From assembly GCA_948530865.1 (NCBI GenBank), contig CAOTKV010000026.1, positions 1-27,198 of the forward strand: a stretch of DNA of 27,198 nucleotides. The letters run 5' to 3'. The stretch's first letter is position 1; each line of letters starts with the position of its first letter. The position numbers and the translations under genes are program-made. Positions 13,587 to 21,436 of this stretch are shown piece by piece. Source of the DNA: an uncultured Clostridia bacterium. GTDB lineage: Bacteria > Bacillota > Clostridia > TANB77 > CAG-508. The notes under the pieces are model-generated. The model did no database searches. It saw only the letters and a program-made list of their open reading frames with translations, and had not been told where the DNA came from.

Positions 13587-14651
13587 GTGAATTTTATTTT
13601 AAAAAGTTGGGTTAAATATTGTACAAAAGAAGTTTTCAAGACCCTAAAAATTGTCACAATTGGTTCGGCTATGATTACTATCGTAGCATGTGCAAAATAT
13701 AAACCTGTATATAAAGTTACTTTAGCAGGGGATACAATTGGATTTATAACAAATAAAGAAATAATAAAAGCAAAAATAGAAAAATATATAAATGATACTA
13801 CTGGGAATATTGCATTTAGAGAGATAAGTGAATTACCAGAGTATGAATTAAAACTTATAAATAGGGATAAAGAAACAGAAGAGAAGAAAGTTATGCTTGC
13901 AGTACAGAATATGACAGTAACAACTTATAGAGCTTTTGCTGTTACATCAAATGGAGAACAAAAAGCTGTTGTAAATACACAAGAAGAAGCAGAAAGCATA
14001 ATAAATGAAATAAAAGCGGATTTAAAACAAGAAGTAGATTTAAAACTAGGTATAGTTGAAATATATACAACTGATACTAATGTTGCTTCATCAAAAGAAG
14101 AGGCAACAAATGTATTAAATCAATATAAAGTAGCTAAAGTTACTGAATATGAAACTAAAAAGGCTGAAGAAGAAAGAATTGCAAAAGAAGCAGCTGCCAA
14201 AAAAGCTTTTGTTGCTTCAAGAGCTAGAAGCTATGCGACAACTGCCACATCAGCCCCTACTGGAAACTTAAATGGAATGCAGCTGTCAATACCTGTAACT
14301 GGATCAATTTCTTCTAGATTTGGTTCTAGAAGTTCTTCAAGATCATCAATTCATACAGGACTTGATATATCAACACCATCTGGAACAGGAATAAGACCTA
14401 TTTCAGCTGGTACAGTAACTTATTCAGCATATAAAGGAAGCTATGGTAATTTAATTATCATAGATCATGGAAATGGTGTTCAATCATATTATGCACATTG
14501 TAGTGCTTTATATGTATCACAAGGTCAAACAGTAGATGCTGGTACAACAATTGGAGCTGTTGGTTCAACAGGAAATTCAACTGGTCCACATTTACATTTG
14601 GAAATTAGAATTAATGGTACACCAGTAAATCCACAACAATATTTATATTAA
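13587..14651 (+). CDS. Membrane-anchored M23 family (LytM-like) peptidase
   Basis: This 354-aa protein has a short basic N-terminus, one uncleaved-looking helix (about 20-36), an extracytoplasmic region (40-190), a Lys/Glu/Ala-rich helical linker (about 189-210) and a C-terminal M23 domain (about 233-350). The metal site is complete: H256 and D260 in HTGLD, H304 in YYAHC, and HLHLE with H335 and H337. Such enzymes cut peptidoglycan cross-bridges or act with partners in growth or sporulation. The architecture is compatible with SpoIIQ or with a growth hydrolase; the sequence does not decide. The GTG start at 13587 is only two bases from AGGAG, so the true start might be slightly downstream (ATT at 13596), with the same protein otherwise. 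Confidence 0.88.
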   Translation: MNFILKSWVKYCTKEVFKTLKIVTIGSAMITIVACAKYKPVYKVTLAGDTIGFITNKEIIKAKIEKYINDTTGNIAFREISELPEYELKLINRDKETEEKKVMLAVQNMTVTTYRAFAVTSNGEQKAVVNTQEEAESIINEIKADLKQEVDLKLGIVEIYTTDTNVASSKEEATNVLNQYKVAKVTEYETKKAEEERIAKEAAAKKAFVASRARSYATTATSAPTGNLNGMQLSIPVTGSISSRFGSRSSSRSSIHTGLDISTPSGTGIRPISAGTVTYSAYKGSYGNLIIIDHGNGVQSYYAHCSALYVSQGQTVDAGTTIGAVGSTGNSTGPHLHLEIRINGTPVNPQQYLY

Positions 14652-14652
14652 T

Positions 14653-14685
14653 AAAAAGGAACGTATTTAGATACGTTCCTTTTTT
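14653..14685 (+). terminator. Terminator of the M23 peptidase gene
   Basis: A 14-bp perfect stem (14653-14666 with 14671-14684), TTAG loop, T-tract in the 3' arm. Confidence 0.95.
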
Positions 14686-14704
14686 CGTCAAAATAATCTT
14701 AATA

Positions 14705-14733
14705 TTGACAATAAAATTTATTATCAATATAAT
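14705..14733 (+). promoter_or_regulatory. Consensus promoter of the AIM24-family gene
   Basis: TTGACA (14705-14710), 17-bp spacer, TATAAT (14728-14733). Exact consensus in both boxes. Confidence 0.92.
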
Positions 14734-14762
14734 TTTATTATAGAAAAATTAAGGGGGATTAT

Positions 14763-15620
14763 ATGTTTAAATTTAAGAACTTTTTAAATAATGAAAATAT
14801 AAAGATAATAGCCAAAAAAGAAGGAATGAGAGTATTAGAATATCAAAATGATTTAAGTGTTACTCCAATGTCTGCTACAACTTCATATTTTGCAAGTAAA
14901 ATGAATGTAAGAAAAAGACAAGTTTTAATAGAACTTGATAATGATGAATATACAATTAGTGCTGGTGCAATGCAATGGTCTGTTGGAAAAGTAGAAATGG
15001 AAACAGGGATAAAAGGTGCAGGTGATTTTATCGGAAAAGCCCTAAAAGGTGCAGTAACAAAAGAATCAGCAGTTAAACCTGTTTATAGAGGAAAAGGAAT
15101 TCTTGTTTTAGAACCTACATATAGATATATATTGTTAGAAGATTTGTCTGAATGGGAAGGTGGAATGGTTCTTGATGATGGAATGTTTTTAGCATGTTCT
15201 TCAAATGTTAACCAATCTGTAGTTGCTCGTTCAAATTTATCATCAGCTGTATTTGGAGGAGAAGGATTATTTAATTTGAAACTTGAGGGTACAGGAGTTA
15301 CAGCATTAGAAAGTTTAGTTCCAAGAGACGAATTAGTAGAAATTACATTAGAAAATGATGTTTTAAAGGTTGATGGTAATTTTGCTGTTGCATGGTCTGG
15401 GACATTAGATTTCACAGTAGAGAAATCATCAAAAACATTAATTGGATCTGGAATATCAGGAGAAGGTCTTGTAAATGTTTATAGGGGTACAGGAAGAGTT
15501 CTATTAGCACCAATAAATGGTCAAGCAATGACACAAACTCATGGATCAAAAGCACCAGATAATGGCGGTGGAGCAGTAGCTAATGCAGCAATTAATGGAA
15601 TTATGGGAATGTTAAAATAG
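14763..15620 (+). CDS. AIM24/TIGR00266 family protein
   Basis: This 285-aa protein shows the beta-rich AIM24-like fold: repeated Gly-containing strands, including KPVYRGKGILVLEPTYRYI, GGEGLFNLKLEGTGVTAL, VDGNFAVAWSGTLDF, SGEGLVNVYRGTGRVLLAP. It ends in a Gly/Ala-rich tail. No catalytic motif, signal peptide or membrane segment is seen. The family is widespread in bacteria and its name comes from the yeast mitochondrial protein Aim24; the bacterial function is not established. It is a single-gene unit with a consensus promoter, an AAGGGGG ribosome site and its own terminator, suggesting substantial constitutive expression. Confidence 0.88.
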   Translation: MFKFKNFLNNENIKIIAKKEGMRVLEYQNDLSVTPMSATTSYFASKMNVRKRQVLIELDNDEYTISAGAMQWSVGKVEMETGIKGAGDFIGKALKGAVTKESAVKPVYRGKGILVLEPTYRYILLEDLSEWEGGMVLDDGMFLACSSNVNQSVVARSNLSSAVFGGEGLFNLKLEGTGVTALESLVPRDELVEITLENDVLKVDGNFAVAWSGTLDFTVEKSSKTLIGSGISGEGLVNVYRGTGRVLLAPINGQAMTQTHGSKAPDNGGGAVANAAINGIMGMLK

Positions 15621-15627
15621 AATAGAG

Positions 15628-15657
15628 GAAGTTATGTAACAAACATAACTTCTTTTT
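15628..15657 (+). terminator. Terminator of the AIM24-family gene
   Basis: A 9-bp perfect stem (15628-15636 with 15644-15652) followed by five T. Confidence 0.9.
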
Positions 15658-15676
15658 ATCATTTTCATAACATTAA

Positions 15677-15705
15677 TTGACAATTATGTATATTTAATAT
15701 AAAAA
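15677..15705 (+). promoter_or_regulatory. Promoter of the TM2 protein gene
   Basis: TTGACA (15677-15682), then TAAAAA (15700-15705) at a 17-bp spacing. The -10 is weak; TATAAA at 15698 is an alternative with shorter spacing. Confidence 0.6.
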
Positions 15706-15742
15706 TAAAGTACTATATTAGATTTATAGGGGAGAGATACAA

Positions 15743-16057
15743 ATGGGAAAAGAAAAAGTAGAAAAATTAGAGGATGTTAGAGATACAAGTACAAAAAACA
15801 GATTTACAGCAATGATGCTATGTTGGTTTTTAGGTTTTTTTGGAGTTCATCGTTTATATGCAGGAAAACTAGGATCAGGATTTTTAATGATGTATGGAAC
15901 TATAGTTTCAATACTATTATTAGCTGTAAATGTTCCAATAGGATTAATGTGTTTAGTAACAATGCTTGCATTTGTTGCAAATGATTTTGTAGTTATTGCA
16001 TTTGGACAATTTTTAGATTGCTATGGAAAACAAATGACTAGAGATGATATATATTAA
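15743..16057 (+). CDS. TM2-domain membrane protein
   Basis: This 104-aa protein has a charged N-terminus, then the TM2 hallmark: a first helix containing FLGFFGVHRLYAGK (about 30-43), a G-rich turn (GSGFLMMYG), and further hydrophobic helices. TM2 proteins are small membrane proteins of unknown biochemical role. It has about 35 additional C-terminal residues, including one more hydrophobic helix, compared with a minimal TM2 pair. AGGGGAG ribosome site, own promoter and terminator. Confidence 0.9.
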   Translation: MGKEKVEKLEDVRDTSTKNRFTAMMLCWFLGFFGVHRLYAGKLGSGFLMMYGTIVSILLLAVNVPIGLMCLVTMLAFVANDFVVIAFGQFLDCYGKQMTRDDIY

Positions 16058-16072
16058 AATATTAAAAAATAT

Positions 16073-16101
16073 AAAAAAATCGCTATCTTAGCGATTTTTT
16101 T
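16073..16101 (+). terminator. Terminator of the TM2 gene
   Basis: A 13-bp perfect stem (16073-16085 with 16089-16101) with seven T in the 3' arm. Confidence 0.95.
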
Positions 16102-16102
16102 G

Positions 16103-16131
16103 TTGTGTTTTTCTTAATTTCATTATATAAT
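16103..16131 (+). promoter_or_regulatory. Promoter of the gatCAB operon
   Basis: TTGTGT (16103-16108), 17-bp spacer, TATAAT (16126-16131). It begins just two bases after the preceding terminator. Confidence 0.8.
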
Positions 16132-16161
16132 AATGCATTATGTGAAGGGAGATGAAGTTAT

Positions 16162-16449
16162 ATGGCTATTAGTAAAGAAGAAATAATCCATATTGCAAAA
16201 CTTGCATCTTTAAATTTGTCAGAAGAAGAGATTGAAAAATATACTGGCGATATGCAAGAAATATTAGAATTTGCAAATATGATTAATAATGTCAATACAG
16301 AAGGAATGAATGAAACAGTTGCAGCAAATGAGAAAAGTAATATTTTTAGAAAAGATGAAGTGATAAACTTTGAAAATAGAGAGCTTTTATTACAAAATGC
16401 TCCAAGTCAAGATGAAGGAATGTTTAGAATACCAAAAGTAATAAATTAG
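16162..16449 (+). CDS. gatC: Glutamyl-tRNA(Gln)/aspartyl-tRNA(Asn) amidotransferase subunit C
   Basis: At 95 aa this is the usual GatC length. The family pattern is clear: IIHIAKLASLNLSEEEIEKY at the start, a central helix ending in EFANMINNVNTEGM, and the C-terminal DEVINFENRELLLQNAPSQDEGMFRIPKV. GatC wraps around and stabilises the GatA/GatB pair in the enzyme that converts misacylated Glu-tRNA(Gln) and Asp-tRNA(Asn). First gene of a four-gene operon; the next start is 27 bp after the stop. Confidence 0.96.
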   Translation: MAISKEEIIHIAKLASLNLSEEEIEKYTGDMQEILEFANMINNVNTEGMNETVAANEKSNIFRKDEVINFENRELLLQNAPSQDEGMFRIPKVIN

Positions 16450-16475
16450 ATTTGTCAAGTCTGAAAGGAATATAA

Positions 16476-17066
16476 ATGATAATAGGAATAGATATTGATG
16501 ATACAATAACAGATACTTATGAAGTAATGATGAATTATGCTCAAAAATATACAATAGATGTTTTAAAAAGAGAGCCAATTATAAATGAAAGTGGAAACTG
16601 TCCAGATCATTTTTATACAAAATATTTACACAATTGGCAAGATGGTGAAGATTTAGAATTTTTAAATGAGTATTATGAAAAAATTATAAAAAATGTAAAA
16701 CCTAAAACATTAGCTGTTGAATATTTGAAAAAGCTTCAAGATGAAGATAATAAAATTGTTTTAATAACAGCTAGATGGGAAACTGATAATTTTGATGTTA
16801 GAAAATCAACTCAAGAGTGGGTTATAAAAAATAATATTCCTTGTGACAAATTAATAATTAATGCAGAAAATAAGCTTATTGCAGCTAAGCAAGAAAATGT
16901 AGAAGTTTTTATAGATGATAGTTTTAAGAATTGTCAAATGATTGCAGAAAGTAGTATAAAAACATTTTTAATGGATACAAGAGTAAATCGTGGATTAGAA
17001 GATGAGAAAATAAAGAGAGTGTACTCTTGGCCACATTTATATATGAAATTAAAGGGGGAAATTTAA
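16476..17066 (+). CDS. HAD-superfamily 5'-nucleotidase-like protein (YqfW/NT5C type)
   Basis: This 196-aa protein opens with HAD motif I, DIDDT (D6, D8, T10: nucleophile and acid/base). Motif II is in VLITAR and motif IV is VEVFIDDS. The pattern MIIGIDIDDTITDT plus the SWPHLY-type ending is that of the bacterial YqfW/NT5C nucleotidase group, which dephosphorylates nucleoside monophosphates. The true substrate is not settled by sequence. It lies between gatC and gatA, where no nucleotidase is normally found, and its TAA overlaps the ATG of gatA (TAATG). Translational coupling is therefore likely. AAAGGA precedes its own ATG. Confidence 0.85.
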   Translation: MIIGIDIDDTITDTYEVMMNYAQKYTIDVLKREPIINESGNCPDHFYTKYLHNWQDGEDLEFLNEYYEKIIKNVKPKTLAVEYLKKLQDEDNKIVLITARWETDNFDVRKSTQEWVIKNNIPCDKLIINAENKLIAAKQENVEVFIDDSFKNCQMIAESSIKTFLMDTRVNRGLEDEKIKRVYSWPHLYMKLKGEI

Positions 17067-18541
17067 TGGAGCTTTATGAATATACAGTACATGAACTTGT
17101 AGAAAAGCTTGAAAAAGGTGAAGTAACATCTGAAGAAATAACTAGAAGTTACTTTGATAGAATAAAAGAAATAGATTCTAAAGTAAAAGCATATGTTACT
17201 ATTTTAGAAGATGATGCGATAGCAAAAGCAAAAAAAATTGATGAAGATAGAAAATCGGGAAAGGCTGTTTCTAAATTTGCAGGTATTCCAATAGGAATAA
17301 AAGATAATATGTGTATAACAGGAACTAAAACAACTTGTAGTTCAAAAATGTTAGAGAATTTTGTTGCACCATATAATGCAACTGTTATAGAAAAATTAAA
17401 TGAGCAAGATTTAGTTTATCTTGGAAAATTAAATATGGATGAGTTTGCTATGGGAGGTTCAACAGAACATTCAGCATTTTTTAACACATATAATCCATGG
17501 GATTTAGAAAGAGTACCAGGAGGTTCATCAGGAGGTAGCGCAGCAGCAGTAGCAGCTGAAATTGCTCCTTGGACACTTGGTAGTGATACTGGAGGAAGTA
17601 TTCGTCAGCCAGCATCACTTTGCGGTGTAGTTGGATTAAAACCTACTTATGGTTTAGTGTCAAGATTTGGATTAGTTGCATTTGCATCTTCACTTGATCA
17701 GATAGGTCCTTTAACAAAAGATGTTACAGATTCTGCTATGCTTTTAAACTTAATTGCAGGTCATGATGAAAAAGATTCAACATCAATGAATATAGATAAA
17801 AAAGATTATACTTTAAGTTTAGTAAATGATGTTAAAGGAATGAGAATTGGTCTTCCAAAAGAATATTTAGGTGAAGGTATAAATGAAGAAGTAAAACAAG
17901 CAATATTAGATGTAGCCAAAAAATATGAAGAAATGGGAGCAATTGTTGAAGATTGTTCTTTAGATATTGGTAAATATGCAACAGCAGTTTATTATATAAT
18001 TGCTTGTGCTGAAGCAAGTTCAAATTTAGGTAGATTTGATGGAATTAGATATGGTTATAGATCTGAAAACTTTGAAAATTTAAAAGATATTTATAAAAAT
18101 TCAAGAAGTGAAGGATTTGGACCAGAAGTAAAAAGAAGAATTATATTAGGTACTTATGTTTTATCATCAGGCTACTATGATGCTTATTATAAAAAAGCTC
18201 AAAAAGTTAGAACAGCTATAAGAGATGAATATGATAAATTATTTAGTAAATATGATTTATTATTAACACCAACATCACCAACAACAGCTTTTAAAATTGG
18301 TGAAAAATCAAATAATCCATTAGAAATGTATTTATCAGATATTTGTACAGTTCCAGTAAATATTGGTGGATTACCAGGAATGAGCATTCCATGTTCGTTA
18401 GATAGTAATGGTATGCCAATTGGGTTCCAATTAATTGCAAAACCTTTTAATGAAGAAACAATCTTTAGAGCAGCTTATACTTATGAACAAAATACAAACT
18501 TTAGAGAAAATAAACCAAGCTTTAAAGGAGGTAATAACTAA
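17066..18541 (+). CDS. gatA: Glutamyl-tRNA(Gln)/aspartyl-tRNA(Asn) amidotransferase subunit A
   Basis: A 491-aa amidase-signature enzyme that releases ammonia from glutamine and channels it to GatB. The catalytic triad has the spacing known from Staphylococcus GatA: K79 (GIKDN), cis-Ser S154 (PGGSSGGS) and nucleophile S178 (SDTGGS). The start is the ATG at 17066 with AAGGGGG upstream; an earlier in-frame ATG at 17027 lies inside the nucleotidase gene and has no ribosome site. Its ATG shares a base with the preceding stop, and its own stop shares a base with the gatB ATG. Confidence 0.97.
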   Translation: MELYEYTVHELVEKLEKGEVTSEEITRSYFDRIKEIDSKVKAYVTILEDDAIAKAKKIDEDRKSGKAVSKFAGIPIGIKDNMCITGTKTTCSSKMLENFVAPYNATVIEKLNEQDLVYLGKLNMDEFAMGGSTEHSAFFNTYNPWDLERVPGGSSGGSAAAVAAEIAPWTLGSDTGGSIRQPASLCGVVGLKPTYGLVSRFGLVAFASSLDQIGPLTKDVTDSAMLLNLIAGHDEKDSTSMNIDKKDYTLSLVNDVKGMRIGLPKEYLGEGINEEVKQAILDVAKKYEEMGAIVEDCSLDIGKYATAVYYIIACAEASSNLGRFDGIRYGYRSENFENLKDIYKNSRSEGFGPEVKRRIILGTYVLSSGYYDAYYKKAQKVRTAIRDEYDKLFSKYDLLLTPTSPTTAFKIGEKSNNPLEMYLSDICTVPVNIGGLPGMSIPCSLDSNGMPIGFQLIAKPFNEETIFRAAYTYEQNTNFRENKPSFKGGNN

Positions 18542-19980
18542 TGGCAAGAGAAGATTATGAAATTGTAATAGGACTAGAAGTTCACTGCGAACTTTCTACA
18601 AAAACCAAAATATTCTGTTCATGTTCAACAGAATTTGGGGGTGAACCAAATACACATTGTTGTCCAATTTGTATGGCAATGCCAGGAACTCTTCCAGTAC
18701 TTAATGAAAAAGTTGTTGAATATGCAGTAAAGGCTGGCTTAGCAACAAATTGTAGTATTGAGAAAAATAGTAAAAATGATAGAAAAAATTATTTTTACCC
18801 AGATCTTCCAAAATCATATCAAATTTCTCAATTTGATAAACCACTATGTTATGAAGGATATGTAAATATTGAAACAGAAGATGGCGAAAAACAAATTAGA
18901 ATTGAAAGAATTCATATAGAAGAAGATGCTGGAAAATTAAATCATGATGAATATGGTAGAGGAAGTTTTGTAGATTTAAACAGAGCAGGAGTTCCTTTAA
19001 TAGAGGTTGTATCTAGACCAGATATGAGAAGCGCACAGGAAGTAGAAGCTTATATGAGAAAATTAAAATCAATTTTTGAATATATAGAAGTTTCAGATTG
19101 TAAAATGCAAGAAGGGTCTTTAAGAGCAGATGTTAATGTATCAGTTAGAAAAAAAGGAAGTACAGAATTTGGTACTAGAACAGAAATGAAAAATATGAAC
19201 TCTTTTAGAAGTATTGTAAGAGCTATTGAATATGAATCTGAAAGACAAATAGAAGAAATTGAAGCAGGAAACACAATTACTCAAGAAACTTTAAGATGGG
19301 ATGATGTATCTGGAAGAACATTCCCAATGAGAGATAAAGAAGATGCTCAAGATTATAGATATTTCCCAGAACCAGATTTAGTTTCAATAAAACTATCAGA
19401 TGAATATATTGAAAATATAAGAAAAGAATTACCAGAATTACCAGAAAGTAGAAGAAAAAGATATATTGAAGAATATGAGTTAACAGAAAAAGCTGCTAAT
19501 TTTGTAACATCATCAAAATACTATTCTAATTTATTTGAAGCAGCAATAGAAGTTTGCAAAAATCCAAAAACAGTTGGAAATTTAATAATGTCTGATATTG
19601 CAAGAATTTTAAATGAGAGAGAAGAAGAACCAGAAGATTTAAAATTTGGCGGAAATGAACTTGGAGAACTTGTAACTTTAATAGATAAAGGAACAATTAG
19701 TTCTGCAATAGCTAAAAAAGTTTTAGAAGAATTATTTAATGAAGTAAAAATGCCAAGCAAAATAATTGAAGAAAAAGGTTGGGTACAAATTTCTGATGAA
19801 GGAGCAATAAAAGAAGTTGTAATGAAAGTATTAGAAAACAATCCACAATCAATTGCTGATTATAAAGCTGGTAAAGATAAAGCATTAGGATTTTTAGTAG
19901 GTCAAGCTATGAAAGAAACAAGAGGAAAAGCAAATCCACAAATGCTTAATAAAATGTTCTTAGAAGAATTAAATAAATAA
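18541..19980 (+). CDS. gatB: Glutamyl-tRNA(Gln)/aspartyl-tRNA(Asn) amidotransferase subunit B
   Basis: This 479-aa protein is full length. GLEVHCELSTKTKIFCSCS (11-29) and HCCPICMAMPG (39-49) hold the zinc-binding cysteines (C26, C28, C41, C44), and GSLRADVNVS lies in the kinase-like core that phosphorylates the misacylated tRNA's carboxylate. The C-terminal YqeY-like helical region (about 400-479, with KVLENNPQSIADYKAGKDKALGFLVGQAMK) binds the tRNA. AAAGGAGG lies before the ATG. Together with GatC and GatA it supplies Gln-tRNA(Gln) and possibly Asn-tRNA(Asn), in an organism presumably lacking GlnRS. Confidence 0.97.
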   Translation: MAREDYEIVIGLEVHCELSTKTKIFCSCSTEFGGEPNTHCCPICMAMPGTLPVLNEKVVEYAVKAGLATNCSIEKNSKNDRKNYFYPDLPKSYQISQFDKPLCYEGYVNIETEDGEKQIRIERIHIEEDAGKLNHDEYGRGSFVDLNRAGVPLIEVVSRPDMRSAQEVEAYMRKLKSIFEYIEVSDCKMQEGSLRADVNVSVRKKGSTEFGTRTEMKNMNSFRSIVRAIEYESERQIEEIEAGNTITQETLRWDDVSGRTFPMRDKEDAQDYRYFPEPDLVSIKLSDEYIENIRKELPELPESRRKRYIEEYELTEKAANFVTSSKYYSNLFEAAIEVCKNPKTVGNLIMSDIARILNEREEEPEDLKFGGNELGELVTLIDKGTISSAIAKKVLEELFNEVKMPSKIIEEKGWVQISDEGAIKEVVMKVLENNPQSIADYKAGKDKALGFLVGQAMKETRGKANPQMLNKMFLEELNK

Positions 19981-19986
19981 TAATAC

Positions 19987-20024
19987 AAATCCACAGATTA
20001 TGAAAAATTTGTGGATTTATATTT
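19987..20024 (+). terminator. gatCAB operon terminator (weak)
   Basis: A 9-bp stem (19987-19995 with 20010-20018) with a 14-base loop, followed by only an AT-rich tract. Plausible, but poorer than the other terminators in the window. Confidence 0.6.
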
Positions 20025-20095
20025 TACTATAAATTTCATTTCCAAAAATTACTTTATAAATTTTTATGAAAAATATGTGTTATTTTTGGAGGTTA

Positions 20096-20104
20096 TGCTA
20101 TAAT
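20096..20104 (+). promoter_or_regulatory. Extended -10 promoter of the 198-aa membrane protein gene
   Basis: TGC directly before TATAAT (20099-20104) makes an extended -10. No good -35 is present at 17 bp. Confidence 0.6.
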
Positions 20105-20128
20105 TATTTTGAAAAGATAAAAGAAAGG

Positions 20129-20172
20129 ATATGATGGATTTATCATATAAGGTTATAAAATGGAAAGTATAA
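20129..20172 (+). promoter_or_regulatory. Leader hairpin and 12-codon upstream ORF
   Basis: A 7-bp perfect stem (20129-20135 with 20142-20148) lies in the leader. Overlapping it, an ORF from the ATG at 20134 (preceded by AAAGGA) reads 12 codons and stops at 20170-20172, 13 bases into the main gene. The main start at 20160 has only a weak AAGG site, so its translation may depend on this mini-ORF. It could also be coincidence. Confidence 0.35.
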
Positions 20173-20756
20173 TTAACAAAAGAGTTAAAGATTTTTCAAA
20201 AAATGCAGATTTAATTCAGACTATTGCAATTTTCTTGTTAGCATTATTAGTACCAACTTTTTTAGGACAACTAATTAAAAATATTTTTGGAGCACAAAGT
20301 ATTATAACTAAAAATTCTCAATTAATAGTAGGATCAATTGTAAATACAGCGTTGATAATGTCTGCTATTAATCTTAAAGGTTGGAAAAAAATATTAGGTG
20401 TTGTAACAATGCCAAGTATTTCTACAATACTTAGTGGATATGTGTTTAAAAGTGCATCAGTGTATATGGTATATATGATACCAGCTATATGGGTTGGAAA
20501 TTTTGCATTAGTATATGCTTATAAATTAATAATGTTATCAAAAGAAAAACATTATTTCTTAGCAGGAATCGCTGGAATAGTAGTAAAAGTTTTAGTAATT
20601 ACAGGTGGATTTATGTTATTAAGAGCATTTAATATATTCCCAGCAAAATTAGTAACAACTTTACAAACTGCTATGACAACAACACAATTAATAACTGCTA
20701 CAATAGGTTTAATTATTGCATTTGGAATTTATAAATTGGAAAAAGCAAGTAAATAA
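20160..20756 (+). CDS. Multi-pass membrane protein of unknown function
   Basis: This 198-aa protein has about five to six hydrophobic helices: near 20-40 (IAIFLLALLVPTFLGQLI), 55-72, 78-95, 101-125, 134-155 and 175-192. A positively charged N-terminus precedes them and KLEKASK ends the protein. The pattern of small residues between helices looks somewhat like the substrate-binding (S) component of an energy-coupling-factor transporter, but no vitamin-binding motif is clear and no ATPase is nearby. It is a single-gene unit ending at the inverted-repeat hairpin at 20779. Confidence 0.75.
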   Translation: MESIINKRVKDFSKNADLIQTIAIFLLALLVPTFLGQLIKNIFGAQSIITKNSQLIVGSIVNTALIMSAINLKGWKKILGVVTMPSISTILSGYVFKSASVYMVYMIPAIWVGNFALVYAYKLIMLSKEKHYFLAGIAGIVVKVLVITGGFMLLRAFNIFPAKLVTTLQTAMTTTQLITATIGLIIAFGIYKLEKASK

Positions 20757-20778
20757 ATTAATTGAGATTTATATTGGG

Positions 20779-20806
20779 AAGCACAGCATTTGCTGTGCTT
20801 TTGTAT
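20779..20806 (+). terminator. Terminator of the membrane protein gene; left copy of the 18-bp inverted repeat
   Basis: A 9-bp stem (20779-20787 with 20792-20800), ATTT loop and T-rich tract. The inner 18 bases (20781-20798) are the exact reverse complement of 21848-21865. Confidence 0.9.
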
Positions 20807-20853
20807 TTTATAGGAGATTGTCTTATTCTATAGTATTGCTAATTTTATATAAT

Positions 20854-20882
20854 TTGATTTTTTATGTTAATTGTAGTATAAT
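20854..20882 (+). promoter_or_regulatory. Promoter of the first GC-rich gene
   Basis: TTGATT (20854-20859), 17-bp spacer, TATAAT (20877-20882), in host-like AT-rich DNA. The 5' leader is about 45 nt. Confidence 0.75.
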
Positions 20883-20934
20883 AAAAATATACGGAGTTAT
20901 TAACCAATTTTATCAATTCAAGGAGGAAAACAAC

Positions 20935-21261
20935 ATGGAGAAAGCAATGATGATGAAGAAGTTTGGTGAGAAGTATCCGAAGGTTAAGGCGATTTTAGAT
21001 CAGGTTCAGGCATCTGAGTCAATCGACCAGAACGACAAGGAAATGATCAATAATCAGCTCATGTGCATGGTATCTGCTCTGCGTTCCAGCCAGTATAAAA
21101 TTTTTCCTGGACTTTGGCGCGGTGGCAATACATACTCTGCTCATCGGGCAAGAATTGTTGAGGAGGGAGAACTGATCACAGACGAAACCATCTTCACCAT
21201 AACGGCAAATGAAGGAGGCACGCATGTGTACATTGATTTGCCGATTGCAGTGGCAGTTTAA
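20935..21261 (+). CDS. Orphan GC-rich protein A (108 aa), paralog of the gene at 21437
   Basis: I start at the ATG at 20935, nine bases after AAGGAGG (20920-20926). The longer open frame from 20716 runs back through the promoter and the previous gene and is rejected. I do not recognise the family. The protein has no membrane segment or signal. It shares with its neighbour the motif WRGGNTYSAHRAR (61-73), then DETIF (83-87) and DLPI (101-104) near the end, plus a helical N-terminal half. G+C counted over 20941-21240 is 44 %, against about 22 % in a sampled line of the preceding gene, and codons such as CTG, CGC and ATC are frequent. It looks recently acquired. It has its own promoter and a GC-rich terminator. 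Confidence 0.8.
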   Translation: MEKAMMMKKFGEKYPKVKAILDQVQASESIDQNDKEMINNQLMCMVSALRSSQYKIFPGLWRGGNTYSAHRARIVEEGELITDETIFTITANEGGTHVYIDLPIAVAV

Positions 21262-21270
21262 GAGAATAGG

Positions 21271-21293
21271 AGGCGCGACTGACTGTCGCGCCT
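21271..21293 (+). terminator. GC-rich hairpin after gene A
   Basis: A 9-bp GC-rich stem (21271-21279 with 21285-21293) with TGACT loop. The following TTTCCTGT is a poor T-tract, so it resembles a terminator from a higher-GC genome brought in with the gene. Confidence 0.75.
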
Positions 21294-21331
21294 TTCCTGT
21301 ATAATAAATTGAAGTTAAATATAAAAAAATG

Positions 21332-21360
21332 TTGAAAAATTATGTAAAGCATGATATAAT
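21332..21360 (+). promoter_or_regulatory. Promoter of the second GC-rich gene
   Basis: TTGAAA (21332-21337), 17-bp spacer, TATAAT (21355-21360). The spacer starts with the same 11 bases as the spacer of the promoter at 21913-21941. Downstream, a 5-bp inverted repeat lies at 21368-21382 in the leader. Confidence 0.85.
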
Positions 21361-21436
21361 GCATTCAATTGGTATATCCAATAATATAAAGTTCCATGGT
21401 AACAAAGTAAAAGATTTCATTTGAGGAGGACAATAT

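Noticed and set aside
20716..20934. 73-residue N-terminal extension of GC-rich protein A
   Set aside because: It starts within the preceding gene, crosses that gene's terminator and the promoter at 20854, and is AT-rich, whereas the ATG at 20935 has AAGGAGG.
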